A DNA stretch of 64,000 nt from Campylobacter showae (GCF_900573985.1 NZ_UWOK01000001.1:62001-126000), one strand, 5' to 3'; counted from the stretch's first letter, positions 44,630 through 53,943 are shown. The notes: generated by a model not told the origin, from the sequence alone. A program made the numbers and translations.

Positions 44630-45706
44630 TTACCCGTTTTTCCTTGCAAATTCTTTCATAAACTCAGCCAAAGTCCGCACGTTTTCGATACTCACGGCGT
44701 TGTAGATAGAGGCTCTGATGCCGCCTACATGACGGTGCCCTTTTAGACCCAGCATGCCCGCACTTTCGGACTCGGAGATAAAGGCCGCCTCCAGCTCGCG
44801 GTTTGCGATGGTAAAGCTAACGTTCATCAGCGAGCGGCTATCTTTTTGCGCGTGACCTTTGTAAAAGCCACCCGAGCCGTCGATCGCGCCGTAAAGCAGG
44901 GCCGCCTTTTGCTCATTGATCTCATTTATCGCCGCTAGACCGCCCTGCTCTTGTACCCAGCCCAGCGTCAAATTTAGCAGATATATGCCAAATGTCGGAG
45001 GCGTGTTGTATAGCGACGAGGCCGACGCGTGCGTGTCGTAGCGAAGCATCGTCGGAGTGCGCTCCATGCAGGCTCGCTCCAGCATATCTTTGCGGATGAC
45101 GACGACGGTTACGCCGCTTGGGCCGGCATTTTTCTGCGCGCCGCCGTATAGCAGCCCCACGTCCGTGAAATCAATCGGCCGCGAGAAAAAATCGCTCGAC
45201 GCGTCGACTACCAGCGGGGCTTTGGAGTGAGGTAGCGCGCGGTACTGCGTGCCGTAGATTGTGTTGTTTGTGCAGAGGTAGCCGTATGCGGCGTCATCAC
45301 TAAATTTAACCTCAGGGATGCGGTCGTAGGAGGTTTCCTTGCTACTAGCGACTACTTCATAGGATACACCGACGTTTGCGGCCTCTTTGATCGCCTTGCT
45401 AGTCCAGACGCCCGTGTCGGCATACTGCGCGACGCCTTTGGCGGCTAAATTTAGCGGTATCATCGCAAACTGCAAATGCGCGCCGCCTTGCAAAAATAGC
45501 ACGTCAAATTCCTCGCCGATGCCGTATAGATCGCGCGCCTTCGCCATCGCGCCGTAGTGCACCTCTTCAAAAATCTTGCTTCGGTGGCTGATTTCCATTA
45601 TCGAAAAGCCCTTGCCCTGATAGTCCGTGAGCTCGTTTTGCGCTCGCTCAAGCACGCTAAGAGGCAGAGCCGAAGGTCCCGCGCTAAAATTTAGCTTTCT
45701 ATTCAT
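44630..45706 (-). CDS. serC: Phosphoserine aminotransferase
   Basis: Makes phosphoserine for serine synthesis and also acts in PLP synthesis. 358 residues. It opens [20 protein letters not shown], has the PLP Asp region in [15 protein letters not shown] and the PLP lysine in [28 protein letters not shown] is the C-terminal signature. The start is ATG 45706, with AGGAGTTTGG in front; the upstream ATG at 45721 lacks a ribosome site. Convergent with the DUF2920 cluster. Confidence 0.96.
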   Translation of the reverse strand: MNRKLNFSAGPSALPLSVLERAQNELTDYQGKGFSIMEISHRSKIFEEVHYGAMAKARDLYGIGEEFDVLFLQGGAHLQFAMIPLNLAAKGVAQYADTGVWTSKAIKEAANVGVSYEVVASSKETSYDRIPEVKFSDDAAYGYLCTNNTIYGTQYRALPHSKAPLVVDASSDFFSRPIDFTDVGLLYGGAQKNAGPSGVTVVVIRKDMLERACMERTPTMLRYDTHASASSLYNTPPTFGIYLLNLTLGWVQEQGGLAAINEINEQKAALLYGAIDGSGGFYKGHAQKDSRSLMNVSFTIANRELEAAFISESESAGMLGLKGHRHVGGIRASIYNAVSIENVRTLAEFMKEFARKNG

Positions 45707-45821
45707 CCAAACTCCTTTCAAATTTGAGCTGATTTTAGCGTTATTTGCGTTAAAAAATTATTTCGCGTCGCAAGGTCGACGGCAAAAGCTCGCAAATTTT
45801 ACACTTTAAGCTACCTTTTGA

Positions 45822-45827
45822 TACAAT
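45822..45827 (+). promoter_or_regulatory. -10 box before the CYTH-CHAD gene
   Basis: TTTTGATACAAT, an extended -10-like sequence 23 bp before the TTG start. It probably drives the CYTH-CHAD/ubiE/xseA run. Confidence 0.55.
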
Positions 45828-45849
45828 TTTTCATATTAAGGAGCGAAAT

Positions 45850-47268
45850 TTGATAGAGATCGAGCGTAAATTTATCCTGCGTGACGCCGCCGTCATAAAC
45901 GAGCTAAAAGCCCGCGACATCGACGTCCAGCAAAAAGAGGTGACGCAAATTTACGTCAAAATCACTCCGCTTGAGGAGATTAGATTTCGCGAGGCTTCGG
46001 GCGTTTTTACGATCGCTCAAAAATCAGGCATCGGCCTAGCGCGCGAGGAAAATGAGAGCGAAACGGACGCCAAAAGCTTTAAAAAAGCCCTAAAAAACGC
46101 GGTCGCCACTCCGATAAAAAAGACGAGATTTTTATTTCGGCTTGACGGCGCCGCTTGCAACGTCGATATTTTTCATGGTGCTTTAGAGGGGCTTGTTACT
46201 TTAGAGGCCGAGTTTGCTAGCGAGCGCGAGGCGACGGAGTTTAACCCGCCCGAGTTTATCGCCGCGCACATAGCTAGCGAGGTCACGGAGGATGAGCGCT
46301 ATAAAAATAAAAATTTAGCGCTTTTTGGCTTGCCGCAGGGCAAATTTGACGCGCAAAAGAGCATTGAGATTTTACAAAACAGTCCGGGGCTGGAGCTAAA
46401 TTTACCAAGCTACATCGGCGCGATGGATGCGATGCGGATGGTGTTTTTTCAGATCTTTACGCTGCTTAGCAAGCACCTAAACGAGTACGCAAGCTCTAGC
46501 GATGCCGAGGCGCTGCACCAGATCCGCATAAATTTGCGCAAAACGCGCTCTCTACTTAAAATTTTCACTCCAGTTTTTGACCAAAAAACGGCTTGTTATT
46601 TTCTGCTAAATTTTAAAAAACTAGCCGAGCTAACTAACCAAAAGCGCGATATAGACGTATTTTGCGAGTTTTTGCAAAAACAAAAAGGTTTTGAAGCGCT
46701 AGCTAGCGAGCTAGAAATTTTAAGCAAAACCATAGCTAAAAGCGTCCAAGCCGAGCTACAAAGCGACGAAGCGAACGAAATTTTGCGCGACTGGGAGGTA
46801 TTTTTACGCGAGGGGAGCGACTTTTTTAAAGGCGAGCTAGGAGACGCGCCGATAAAAAAACTCGTCGCAAAATCCATGCGAGCTCAAATTTTACGCCTTA
46901 AAAAATCTCTCTCAAATTTAAGCCAAACAACCGAGAATGCGCAGTTTCACAAGTGCCGCATCGAGATAAAAAGGCTGAGATACTTAAGCGAGATTTCCGG
47001 CGGCGGTTTTGACTTCCCTGCGGCTAAAAAATGCTTTAAAAAGAACAAAATTTTACAAGAAGTTTTCGGCTCATTGCAAGACGCCGACGTCTGGCTAGGC
47101 CTGCTAGCGCACATAAAAAGCGGCGCCGAGCAAAAGCGCATAAACAAACTCCAAGCTAAAATTTACAAAAAAATCTACGAGCTACGAAGCGAAATTTTAG
47201 ACTCAAAGCCTAAAATTTTAAAAAGCCTCACAAAGCTTTCGCACGGCTTAAAAATCTACTATATCTAA
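45850..47268 (+). CDS. CYTH-CHAD domain protein
   Basis: A 472-residue protein. Residues 1-150 form a CYTH (triphosphate tunnel metalloenzyme) domain starting MIEIERKFILRD with the ExExK signature. Residues about 195-470 are a CHAD domain rich in conserved His and Lys (ALHQIRINLRKTRSLLKIF; CRIEIKRLRYLSEI), which binds polyphosphate. The pair is thought to act on inorganic triphosphate or polyphosphate. It starts at TTG 45850 with AAGGAGCG placed correctly. ubiE follows after 9 bp. Confidence 0.92.
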   Translation: MIEIERKFILRDAAVINELKARDIDVQQKEVTQIYVKITPLEEIRFREASGVFTIAQKSGIGLAREENESETDAKSFKKALKNAVATPIKKTRFLFRLDGAACNVDIFHGALEGLVTLEAEFASEREATEFNPPEFIAAHIASEVTEDERYKNKNLALFGLPQGKFDAQKSIEILQNSPGLELNLPSYIGAMDAMRMVFFQIFTLLSKHLNEYASSSDAEALHQIRINLRKTRSLLKIFTPVFDQKTACYFLLNFKKLAELTNQKRDIDVFCEFLQKQKGFEALASELEILSKTIAKSVQAELQSDEANEILRDWEVFLREGSDFFKGELGDAPIKKLVAKSMRAQILRLKKSLSNLSQTTENAQFHKCRIEIKRLRYLSEISGGGFDFPAAKKCFKKNKILQEVFGSLQDADVWLGLLAHIKSGAEQKRINKLQAKIYKKIYELRSEILDSKPKILKSLTKLSHGLKIYYI

Positions 47269-47277
47269 AGAGAAAAA

Positions 47278-47994
47278 ATGGAAAAACAAGAAAAAATAGT
47301 TCAGATGTTTAACGACATCGCGCCTACCTACGACCTAGCAAACCGCGTGCTAAGCATGGGCGCGGACGTGAGCTGGCGCAAGATCGCGTGCAAAACGGTT
47401 TTGTCAAATTTCAAAGACTCAAGCGTAAATATCGTAGACGTCGCATGCGGCACGGGCGATATGATGGGCTTTTGGCAAAAGACGGCGGGGGAGTTTAACG
47501 CAAAAATCGAAAATCTAATCGGCGTCGATCCCTCAAGCGGTATGCTAGCAGTCGCTAAACAAAAATTTCCCGAGTTTAAATTTATCGAGGCACTAGCGAC
47601 TCAAACGACGCTTGATAGCGGCTCGGTGGACGTGCTAAGCATCAGCTACGGCATCAGAAACGTGGTCGAGCGCGAGGCCGCTCTAAGAGAGTTTAACAGG
47701 GTGCTAAAAACGGGCGGATACGTCGTAGTGCTAGAATTTACTAAGCGCAAAAAAAGCGGGCTTTTCGCGAGCGCTCGCGACTTTTATCTAGGTAAAATTT
47801 TGCCTAAGATAGGCGGCTTTATCTCCAAAAATCAAGAAGCCTACGAGTATCTGCCAAACTCGATCGAGAGCTTTTTAGACGCGGCTAGCTTTGCAGACGA
47901 ACTTGCTAGCGCTGGCTTTGAGATGCGCCTTTGCAAGAGCTTTTCGATGGATATTTCTACCCTTTTCATCGCGCAAAAGGCGCGTGAGTGCTAA
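47278..47994 (+). CDS. ubiE: Demethylmenaquinone methyltransferase
   Basis: Last methylation in menaquinone synthesis; class I SAM methyltransferase of 238 residues. It has MFNDIAPTYDLANRVLSMGA (family signature 1), the SAM site NIVDVACGTGDMMGFW and the GYVVVLEFTKRKKSGL region. YGIRNVVEREAALREFNRVL is family signature 2. The stop overlaps the xseA start by 7 bp. MenG/UbiE naming depends on the quinone; Campylobacter uses menaquinones. Confidence 0.95.
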   Translation: MEKQEKIVQMFNDIAPTYDLANRVLSMGADVSWRKIACKTVLSNFKDSSVNIVDVACGTGDMMGFWQKTAGEFNAKIENLIGVDPSSGMLAVAKQKFPEFKFIEALATQTTLDSGSVDVLSISYGIRNVVEREAALREFNRVLKTGGYVVVLEFTKRKKSGLFASARDFYLGKILPKIGGFISKNQEAYEYLPNSIESFLDAASFADELASAGFEMRLCKSFSMDISTLFIAQKAREC

Positions 47995-49151
47995 GCGTCA
48001 GCGAGCTAAACGAGCAGGCCAAAACGCTGCTTGAGACGACGTTTTCCTACGTCGAGGTAGAGGGCGAGATCTCGCGGCTCGTTAAACACGGCTCGGGCCA
48101 CTGGTACTTCACGCTAAAAGACGAAAAGGCCGCGATCTCGGCGGTCATTTATAAATTTAACGCCACCAAGCTCAAATTTGACGTCGCAGACGGTATGAAA
48201 GTCGCTCTCTACGGCAAAATTTCGCTCTACTCGCCAAGCGGCAGCTATCAGTTTATAGCAACCCTCATACGCCCAAGCGGCGAAGGCGAGCTCGAGCTTG
48301 CATTTAAACAGCTAAAAGCGCGGCTTGAGAGCGAAGGGCTTTTTGATATCTCGCGCAAAAAACCGCTACCTAAATTTCCGCGCAAGATCGCGCTCGTAAC
48401 ATCAAAAACATCAGCCGCGTTGCAAGACATGCTGCGTATCGCTTCGCAGCGCTGGGCGCTGGCGGAAATCATAATTTTTGACTCGCTAACGCAAGGCGAA
48501 ACCGCGCCCGCCTCGCTCATACGCGCGCTAAAAAGAGCGGGCGCCAGCGGTGCTGACGCGATCGTGCTCGCCCGAGGAGGCGGCAGCAGAGAGGATCTGT
48601 GGTGCTTCAACGACGAAAATCTAGCCCGCGAGATCTACGCGGCGCGCACGCCCGTGATCTCGGCCGTTGGGCACGAGATTGACTACGTGATCAGCGACTT
48701 TGCGGCGGACTTTCGCGCTCCGACTCCAAGCGCGGCGATGGCTGCGCTACTGCCCGATGTGGGCGAGCTAATGCAAAGCATAGACGGGCTAAGCGAGGCG
48801 GCGGACGCGGCTTTCGTGCGCGTTTGGGAGCGTAAATTTAACGCTCTAGCGATGATGAGAGCGAGATTTTCTCAGGCGAGCCTAACGCAAAAAATCGCTC
48901 GCAAAGAGCAAATTTTGCTAAATTTACGGCAAGCTTTAAACGCCGCCGTGCAAACCAAACTGCTCAAATTTGAAAACGCGCTCAAGCTCGCTCGCGCTGC
49001 ATATGCGCAGCAAGAGTCGTTTTTCGCGCAGATTTCAAATTTCGTCCGAGTGCAAAAAGACGGCAAAACGGTAAATCTAAGCGAGCTAAAACCGGGCGAC
49101 CGCATCGCGCTAAGCTCGGTAAACGCAAGCAAAGAGGCGGAAATTTTATAA
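47988..49151 (+). CDS. xseA: Exodeoxyribonuclease VII large subunit
   Basis: Catalytic subunit of the single-strand exonuclease used in repair. 387 residues. The N-terminal OB domain holds YVEVEGEISRLVKHGSGHWY, and the catalytic region has DAIVLARGGGSREDLWCFND, ISAVGHEIDYVISDFAADFR and APTPSAAMA. It is shorter than E. coli XseA (456), with a reduced coiled coil, usual for the group. It starts at GTG 47988 inside ubiE. xseB is not adjacent. Confidence 0.96.
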   Translation: MLSVSELNEQAKTLLETTFSYVEVEGEISRLVKHGSGHWYFTLKDEKAAISAVIYKFNATKLKFDVADGMKVALYGKISLYSPSGSYQFIATLIRPSGEGELELAFKQLKARLESEGLFDISRKKPLPKFPRKIALVTSKTSAALQDMLRIASQRWALAEIIIFDSLTQGETAPASLIRALKRAGASGADAIVLARGGGSREDLWCFNDENLAREIYAARTPVISAVGHEIDYVISDFAADFRAPTPSAAMAALLPDVGELMQSIDGLSEAADAAFVRVWERKFNALAMMRARFSQASLTQKIARKEQILLNLRQALNAAVQTKLLKFENALKLARAAYAQQESFFAQISNFVRVQKDGKTVNLSELKPGDRIALSSVNASKEAEIL

Positions 49152-49258
49152 TCAAATTTGACCCAGCCGACGCCGCGGCTTAAGTTTTTAGGCAGGTTAA
49201 AAATTTTTAAGCTAAAAATAGTAAGATAATAACGCAAATCAAAATTTAAAGGAGCGAT

Positions 49259-49927
49259 ATGAAAACGAACGTAAAATTTTTACTAGCCGCGTGCGCTGCG
49301 ATGCTGATAACCGGCTGCGCGACAGAGCGATCTCGCGTAGTCGAAACGCCAAAAGTTCAAACCCTAAACACCGCCTATCAAGGACAAAAGATCGCCGTCT
49401 CGATCGGTCGCTTTAGCAACCAGTCCTCATACCAAAACGGCGTATTTTCAGACGGCGAGGACAGACTAGGCAACCAAGCCCAAACCATCCTCATCTCAAA
49501 TTTACAACAAAGCGGGCGCTTTTCGGTGCTTGACCGCAGCAACATGCGCGCCATCAAAGAAGAAAGCGCGCTAAACAAAGAGGCGCAAAACATCAAGGGC
49601 GCAAGATACGTCATCACGGGCGACGTGACGGAGTTTGGCCGTAAAACAACTGGCGATCACCAGCTTTTCGGGATACTTGGCAAAGGCAAAACCCAAACCG
49701 CCTACGCGAAGGTAAATCTTAACGTCGTGGACGTGAAAAACTCCGAGGTGATCTACTCCACTCAGGGTGCCGGCGAGTATGAACTATCAAATCGCGAGGT
49801 GCTGGGCTTTGGCGGAAGCGCTGGGTATGATTCTACGCTAAACGGCAAGGTGCTAAGCCTAGCCATCATCGAGGCCGTAAACAACCTAACGCGCGGGCTT
49901 GAAAGCGGCGCTTTTAACGCGAAATAA
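49259..49927 (+). CDS. CsgG/HfaB-type lipoprotein
   Basis: A 222-residue outer-membrane lipoprotein with signal and lipobox LLAACAAMLITGCATE (Cys20). The mature part matches the CsgG family: KIAVSIGRFSNQSS, ISNLQQSGRFSVLDRSNMRA, ARYVITGDVTEFG and AKVNLNVVDVKNSEVIYSTQ. In curli systems CsgG is a pore, but shorter relatives like this one accompany DUF4810 and DUF799 lipoproteins, as here. The function of that set is unknown. AAAGGAGCGAT precedes the ATG. Confidence 0.88.
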   Translation: MKTNVKFLLAACAAMLITGCATERSRVVETPKVQTLNTAYQGQKIAVSIGRFSNQSSYQNGVFSDGEDRLGNQAQTILISNLQQSGRFSVLDRSNMRAIKEESALNKEAQNIKGARYVITGDVTEFGRKTTGDHQLFGILGKGKTQTAYAKVNLNVVDVKNSEVIYSTQGAGEYELSNREVLGFGGSAGYDSTLNGKVLSLAIIEAVNNLTRGLESGAFNAK

Positions 49928-49936
49928 GGATAAATT

Positions 49937-50491
49937 TTGCGCTTTAAAACTCTAGCCAATTTCGCGCTCGCCTCCGCCGCCGCCATGCTACTCTCGGGCT
50001 GCGCGGACGACTCGCCTAGGCAGCTATACTACTGGGATGGCGCCTACACGAGCTCGGTCTACGAGTACCTAACCCAGGAGGGCGACGCGGGCGCGCAGAT
50101 CGCCGCACTCGAGGAGAGCCTGCAAAAAGCCTATCAAAGAGCCGCCAAAGCTCCGCCCGGACTACACGCGCATCTAGGCTTACTCTATCTTTCGCAAGGA
50201 AACGGGGCTAAATTTAAAGCCTACGTCGAAAAAGAAGCCGAGCTCTATCCCGAGTCGCGCGACTACGCGATGTTTTTGCTAAATCAAAATAGCAAAACTA
50301 AAGGCGCGGCGGTCAAAACTGCGGCAAATTTGAGTGAGCAGACGAAGGAAAAATCAGGCGCGAGCGAGTCAAATTTAAATGACAAAAGCTCAAATTTAAG
50401 CGAGCAAACAAGCAAGCAAGATTTGAAAAAAAAGCAAACAAAACCAGCCAAAACGAGCAAAACCGCAAAAGGAAGCCAAAATGAAAAATAA
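49937..50491 (+). CDS. DUF4810 family lipoprotein
   Basis: A 184-residue lipoprotein with lipobox MLLSGCADD. The domain signature is QLYYWDGAYTSSVYEYLTQE, followed by a helical hairpin containing PPGLHAHLGLLYLSQGNGAK, typical of DUF4810. The last 60 residues are a low-complexity Ser/Lys/Thr tail with SNLSEQT repeated. It starts at TTG 49937 after AAGGATAAAT. It is second of the three-lipoprotein set and overlaps the next gene by 11 bp. Confidence 0.85.
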   Translation: MRFKTLANFALASAAAMLLSGCADDSPRQLYYWDGAYTSSVYEYLTQEGDAGAQIAALEESLQKAYQRAAKAPPGLHAHLGLLYLSQGNGAKFKAYVEKEAELYPESRDYAMFLLNQNSKTKGAAVKTAANLSEQTKEKSGASESNLNDKSSNLSEQTSKQDLKKKQTKPAKTSKTAKGSQNEK

Positions 50492-51161
50492 AATAAAATC
50501 GGCGCTTCTTTGCGCGTTTGCAGTGCTGTTTTTGGGAGCGTGCGCAGGATCGCAGCCCGAGGTTTACGACTATTCGGCGTTTTTACAGACTAAGCCTCGC
50601 TCGATCGTCGTCATGATGCCAACCAGCGACTCAGCCGAGATAAAGGCCTCCGCAGCGGTGCTGGCAAACGCGCTCTATCCGCTTAGCGAGGCGGGGTATT
50701 ACGTATTTTCGCCCGCACTCGTAAACGAGACCTTTAAAAACAACGGCATCTACGACGCAGGCGAGATCGCGCAGATCTCTACGTACAAGCTAAAGCAGAT
50801 ATTCGGCGCCGACGCCGCGCTCTACCTTAACATCGCCGACTACGGCACCTCGTATATGCTCATTAGCAGCGTCACGCGCGTGAGCGTAACGGCGACTCTA
50901 GTAGATCTAAACACGGGCGCCGTACTCTGGCAAAAAAGCGCCACCGCGGCAAACGACTCGGGCGACGGCGGCGGCAACCTCATCGGCATGCTAGTCTCCG
51001 CGCTAGTTAAACAGATCGCCGACTCGGTCTCGGACGCGAGCTTTGATCTCTCTGCGCGCGCGGACGCGATTTTGTTTAGCACCGATTGCAAAGACTGCCT
51101 GCTCTACGGCCCGTATTCCCCGCACTACGGACAAGATCGACAGCTTGGCGGCGGCAAATAA
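50481..51161 (+). CDS. DUF799 (GNA1162-type) lipoprotein
   Basis: A 226-residue lipoprotein with lipobox VLFLGACAGS. The mature protein has KPRSIVVMMPTSDSAEIKAS, PLSEAGYYVFSPALVNETFK and FGADAALYLNIADYG, which mark the family of the meningococcal antigen GNA1162. It completes the CsgG-DUF4810-DUF799 set found together in many Gram-negatives. The three proteins probably form an envelope complex; its job is not known. DCKDCLL near the C-terminus adds two cysteines that could form a disulfide. Confidence 0.88.
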   Translation: MKNKIKSALLCAFAVLFLGACAGSQPEVYDYSAFLQTKPRSIVVMMPTSDSAEIKASAAVLANALYPLSEAGYYVFSPALVNETFKNNGIYDAGEIAQISTYKLKQIFGADAALYLNIADYGTSYMLISSVTRVSVTATLVDLNTGAVLWQKSATAANDSGDGGGNLIGMLVSALVKQIADSVSDASFDLSARADAILFSTDCKDCLLYGPYSPHYGQDRQLGGGK

Positions 51162-51177
51162 ATTTAAAAGGACGAAA

Positions 51178-51636
51178 ATGAAACTAGCCGAGGCGCTGAT
51201 ACTGCGCGCCGACATACAGAAACGCATCGAGCAGCTAAAATCAAGGCTCGCAGATAACGCAAAGGTGCAAGAGGGCGAGAAGCCCAGCGAAGAGCCTAAT
51301 ACGCTACTGGCCGAGCTAGACGCACTCACAAGCGAGCTTGAGCGCCTGATAGTTCGGATAAATTTAACCAACTGCACCGCAAGAGCGGACGGCAAGAGCC
51401 TAACCGAGCTGATCGCCAAACGCGACGTACTCACGCTAAAAGCTGGCGCGCTGCGGGCTTTCGCGCAAGCTTCTGCGCAAAAAGTGGATGTTTATTCTCG
51501 CAGCGAGATTAAAATTTTAAGCACGGTCGACGTCGCGGCGCTGCAAAAGCAGGTGGACGAGCTAGCTAGGCAGATCAGACAGCTTGATACGACGCTGCAA
51601 GGCGCGAACTGGCAGACCGATCTGATCGAAGGCTAA
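51178..51636 (+). CDS. DIP1984 family protein
   Basis: A 152-residue, mostly helical cytoplasmic protein: MKLAEALILRADIQKRIEQL, then RINLTNCTARADGKSLTELI and AKRDVL, and a C-terminal coiled coil. This matches the DIP1984 family, known by structure but not by function. The start is ATG 51178 after AAAAGGACGAAA; earlier in-frame codons would overlap DUF799. It sits 16 bp after the lipoprotein set and may be in its transcript, although it has no envelope signal. Confidence 0.85.
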   Translation: MKLAEALILRADIQKRIEQLKSRLADNAKVQEGEKPSEEPNTLLAELDALTSELERLIVRINLTNCTARADGKSLTELIAKRDVLTLKAGALRAFAQASAQKVDVYSRSEIKILSTVDVAALQKQVDELARQIRQLDTTLQGANWQTDLIEG

Positions 51637-52007
51637 AAGCGTAAAATTTAAATTTCGGGTAAGTATCGCAAGAGGCGAGTATAAAAAAATATGGCAGCGC
51701 TCGCGGAAACGGCGCACCCCTTTTACGATTTATTTTCAGTAAATTTACAAGGGCAATGTAACTACGTAATGTAACTACCGCGTACTGATCTAGCGATACC
51801 CAGGGCGGGAACGGGGAAATTTTAAAACGAAATTTTAATTTTAACGACGCAGCTTGCTGGCTCGCGGCAAAATTTAGCGGCGATTTTGGCGGGTTTGACG
51901 ATCAAATTTTGCGTTAAATTAAGGCGCGCTTGCTATTTTGCATTTGACCCGTCTGGCGTTAAATTTTACAAAAATCATAAAATTTAGCCAAATTTAAAGG
52001 ATGAAAT
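51637..52007. other. 371-bp gap with possible secondary structure, no gene
   Basis: GGGTAAGTATCGC (51659-51671) and GCGATACCC (near 51793-51801) can pair around the gap, and AATGTAACTAC occurs twice 13 nt apart near 51755-51777. Short stretches resemble blocks B and D of the repeat at 19577 (AAGTATCGC; AGCGCTCGCG), but too little matches to call a third copy. No coding frame with a ribosome site. Confidence 0.35.
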
Positions 52008-52688
52008 TTGAAATTTAAAACCCTTGCGCTAGCGGTCGCGTTTTTCTTTGCGACCGGCGTAAATGCAGAGCTTGCGACAGAAGCGAATTCTATAAATTCC
52101 AAAACAACGAGCGGCGCGGAGCTAAATCTAGCGGACGCAAAAGACGCCAAATTTCAACGCGCGCATTTTAAAAACGCAGATACCGCGGCGCATAGCACAA
52201 ACTCATCGCAAAAAGTAACCCTCATCGACGAAGCGAAAAATTTCTACCGCGTGGACGAGCTGCTGTTTCGCAGCGCTCAGCTTGACGGAAGCTACGCCGC
52301 AAAGCTGCACGAGCTTGGCGTCAAAAGCATCGTAAATCTGCGCCATTTTAGCAGAGGCGGCGACAGAAGGGCGTTTGGGGATCAATTTTGGCTCGCGAAC
52401 AAGCCGCTTCAAAGCTGGGAGATAAGGCCCGCGCAGATCGCGGACGTCTTGCGCACCATTCGCGAGCGCCAAAAGGAGGGCGCCGTGCTTGTGCACTGCT
52501 ATCACGGAGCCGATCGCACGGGGATTGTGGTGGCGATGTACCGCGTGATCTATCAGGGCTGGAGCCTGGATGCCGCGCGCAGCGAGATGATAGACGGCGG
52601 ATACGGCTTTCACTCCATGTGGCAGGATATCGCGGGCTTTTTGACGCCGCAAAACGAAGCGCTCGTAAGAGCCGAGCTTGGAATTTAG
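52008..52688 (+). CDS. Exported dual-specificity/tyrosine phosphatase-like protein
   Basis: A 226-residue protein with signal peptide MKFKTLALAVAFFFATGVNA, hence periplasmic. The P-loop is HCYHGADRTG (His163, Cys164, Arg170), the CX5R site of cysteine phosphatases. The Asp-bearing region before it and RSAQLDGSYAAKLHELGVKS resemble the bacterial DSP-like family. The start is TTG 52008 with AAAGGA in front. ATG 52001 overlaps it in another frame and gives only a 5-codon peptide. Substrate unknown; phosphoinositides, phosphosugars or phosphotyrosine are possible. Confidence 0.85.
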   Translation: MKFKTLALAVAFFFATGVNAELATEANSINSKTTSGAELNLADAKDAKFQRAHFKNADTAAHSTNSSQKVTLIDEAKNFYRVDELLFRSAQLDGSYAAKLHELGVKSIVNLRHFSRGGDRRAFGDQFWLANKPLQSWEIRPAQIADVLRTIRERQKEGAVLVHCYHGADRTGIVVAMYRVIYQGWSLDAARSEMIDGGYGFHSMWQDIAGFLTPQNEALVRAELGI

Positions 52689-53052
52689 ACGAAATTTCGC
52701 CCGTTAGATCAAACGGTGGCGAAATTTGCGTTCAACTTTTAGCAACGCTAAAACCAAATTTGATGACGGTATCACCGGTATATTATAAACGCGATAAATT
52801 TAAAACAGAAAATTTCTAAGAGACCTTAAAGTAGTAAAATTTATATCGTGAAATTTGACGCATTTCCATCCGTCAAAATACGCTCATCTCTGCGGCATGC
52901 GTATCGCAACCAAAATCGGCTAAATTTTAAAGGCCCGATTTGCGCTTGCGGCGACGGGGCGCGTAAAACGCCGCAAATATCAGACAAAATATCCGTAAAT
53001 TTAGCCGAAACGCAGTAAAATTCGAGCGGCAAATTTAGCAAAAGGAGTGATC
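52689..53052. other. 364-bp gap, nothing firm
   Basis: Contains a promoter-like TATATTATAA near 52780 and several AAATTT hexamers. No gene, repeat copy or clear hairpin terminator was identified. Confidence 0.45.
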
Positions 53053-53736
53053 GTGGAAAATTTATTGTTAGCGCAGCTGCGCGAGGCACTACCGCAGGGC
53101 ATGCACGTACCGAGCGAGACCCAGGCGCTTTATGCGTGGATCGAGGCAAACGGCTTTTATGACGACATTGGCGGGCGCAGACGCGGCTATCTCTACCCGC
53201 AGGATCGGCTACGGCAGAGCTGGAGCGACGATGAGCGCGAGGGCGGCACGGACATCGTATTTTTCACGGATGAGCCGAAAAATCGCGACGAGGAGCTAAG
53301 GTATTGGTTTTACGGCGAGGATCGCGAGCTTGCCGCGGAGATCAAGCAGCGGCTTTGCGTGTTCGCAGGCAGCGGCTCGGAGGGCTCGATGTGCGCGCTG
53401 TGGCTGGACGATGCAGGGGAAACAAAGATCGTGCATATGGGCTCCGGCTCGGGCTCGACGATGACATGCGTTTTGGCTCATAGCGGGCTTGATTTTTTGC
53501 GATTGCTTGCGATTGGATACGATGAAATTTGCTGGGACGAGGATTTTAGTGCGCCGCCAAACAGCGAGAATGACGACTTTATCGTGCATCCAAACCTGAA
53601 ATTTCAGCAGTGGGTAACGGAGACGTTCAAAACGACGATCCCGCAGACCGCGCTTGAGCTCGTCACTCCCGCGCATCTAGACGACGAGAACCCGAGCGAT
53701 GAGTTTTTGATCTGGGTAAATCGCGTCGCGAAGTGA
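53053..53736 (+). CDS. SMI1/KNR4 (SUKH)-like protein
   Basis: A 227-residue cytoplasmic protein. Acidic and aromatic-rich, with FAGSGSEGSMCALWLDDAGE then HMGSGSGSTMTCVL and FLRLLAIGYDEICWDEDF, a pattern I associate with SMI1/KNR4 (SUKH) proteins. Many SUKH proteins are immunity partners of contact-dependent or polymorphic toxins, but no toxin is next to it here. The start is GTG 53053 with AAAGGAG correctly placed; another GTG at 53047 overlaps that site. Function unproven. Confidence 0.55.
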   Translation: MENLLLAQLREALPQGMHVPSETQALYAWIEANGFYDDIGGRRRGYLYPQDRLRQSWSDDEREGGTDIVFFTDEPKNRDEELRYWFYGEDRELAAEIKQRLCVFAGSGSEGSMCALWLDDAGETKIVHMGSGSGSTMTCVLAHSGLDFLRLLAIGYDEICWDEDFSAPPNSENDDFIVHPNLKFQQWVTETFKTTIPQTALELVTPAHLDDENPSDEFLIWVNRVAK

Positions 53737-53917
53737 GGTTTAGTATGATTTAAGTAGGTTAAGATGCAATATATCGCTGTTTTGGCACTACCAAAGCTCT
53801 TGCGAGTATAATTTATTCTTGATAAAAGCTCGCTTGCAGGATCAAAAACAGCGGCAAATTTTATCGGCATAATCCCGAATTTAATTCATTATAAAGCTAT
53901 AAACGAGAGAAAATTTA

Positions 53918-53936
53918 GCTCGCCAAAAAAGCGAGC
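53918..53936 (-). terminator. Hairpin after perR
   Basis: GCTCGC and GCGAGC around CAAAAAA, a few bases beyond the perR stop on the minus strand, followed there by TAAATTTT. Confidence 0.6.
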
Positions 53937-53943
53937 AAAAAGC

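Noticed and set aside
51641..51720. Third copy of the 350-bp repeat
   Set aside because: Only about 10-nt words match blocks B and D and block A is absent; kept as a weak observation only.
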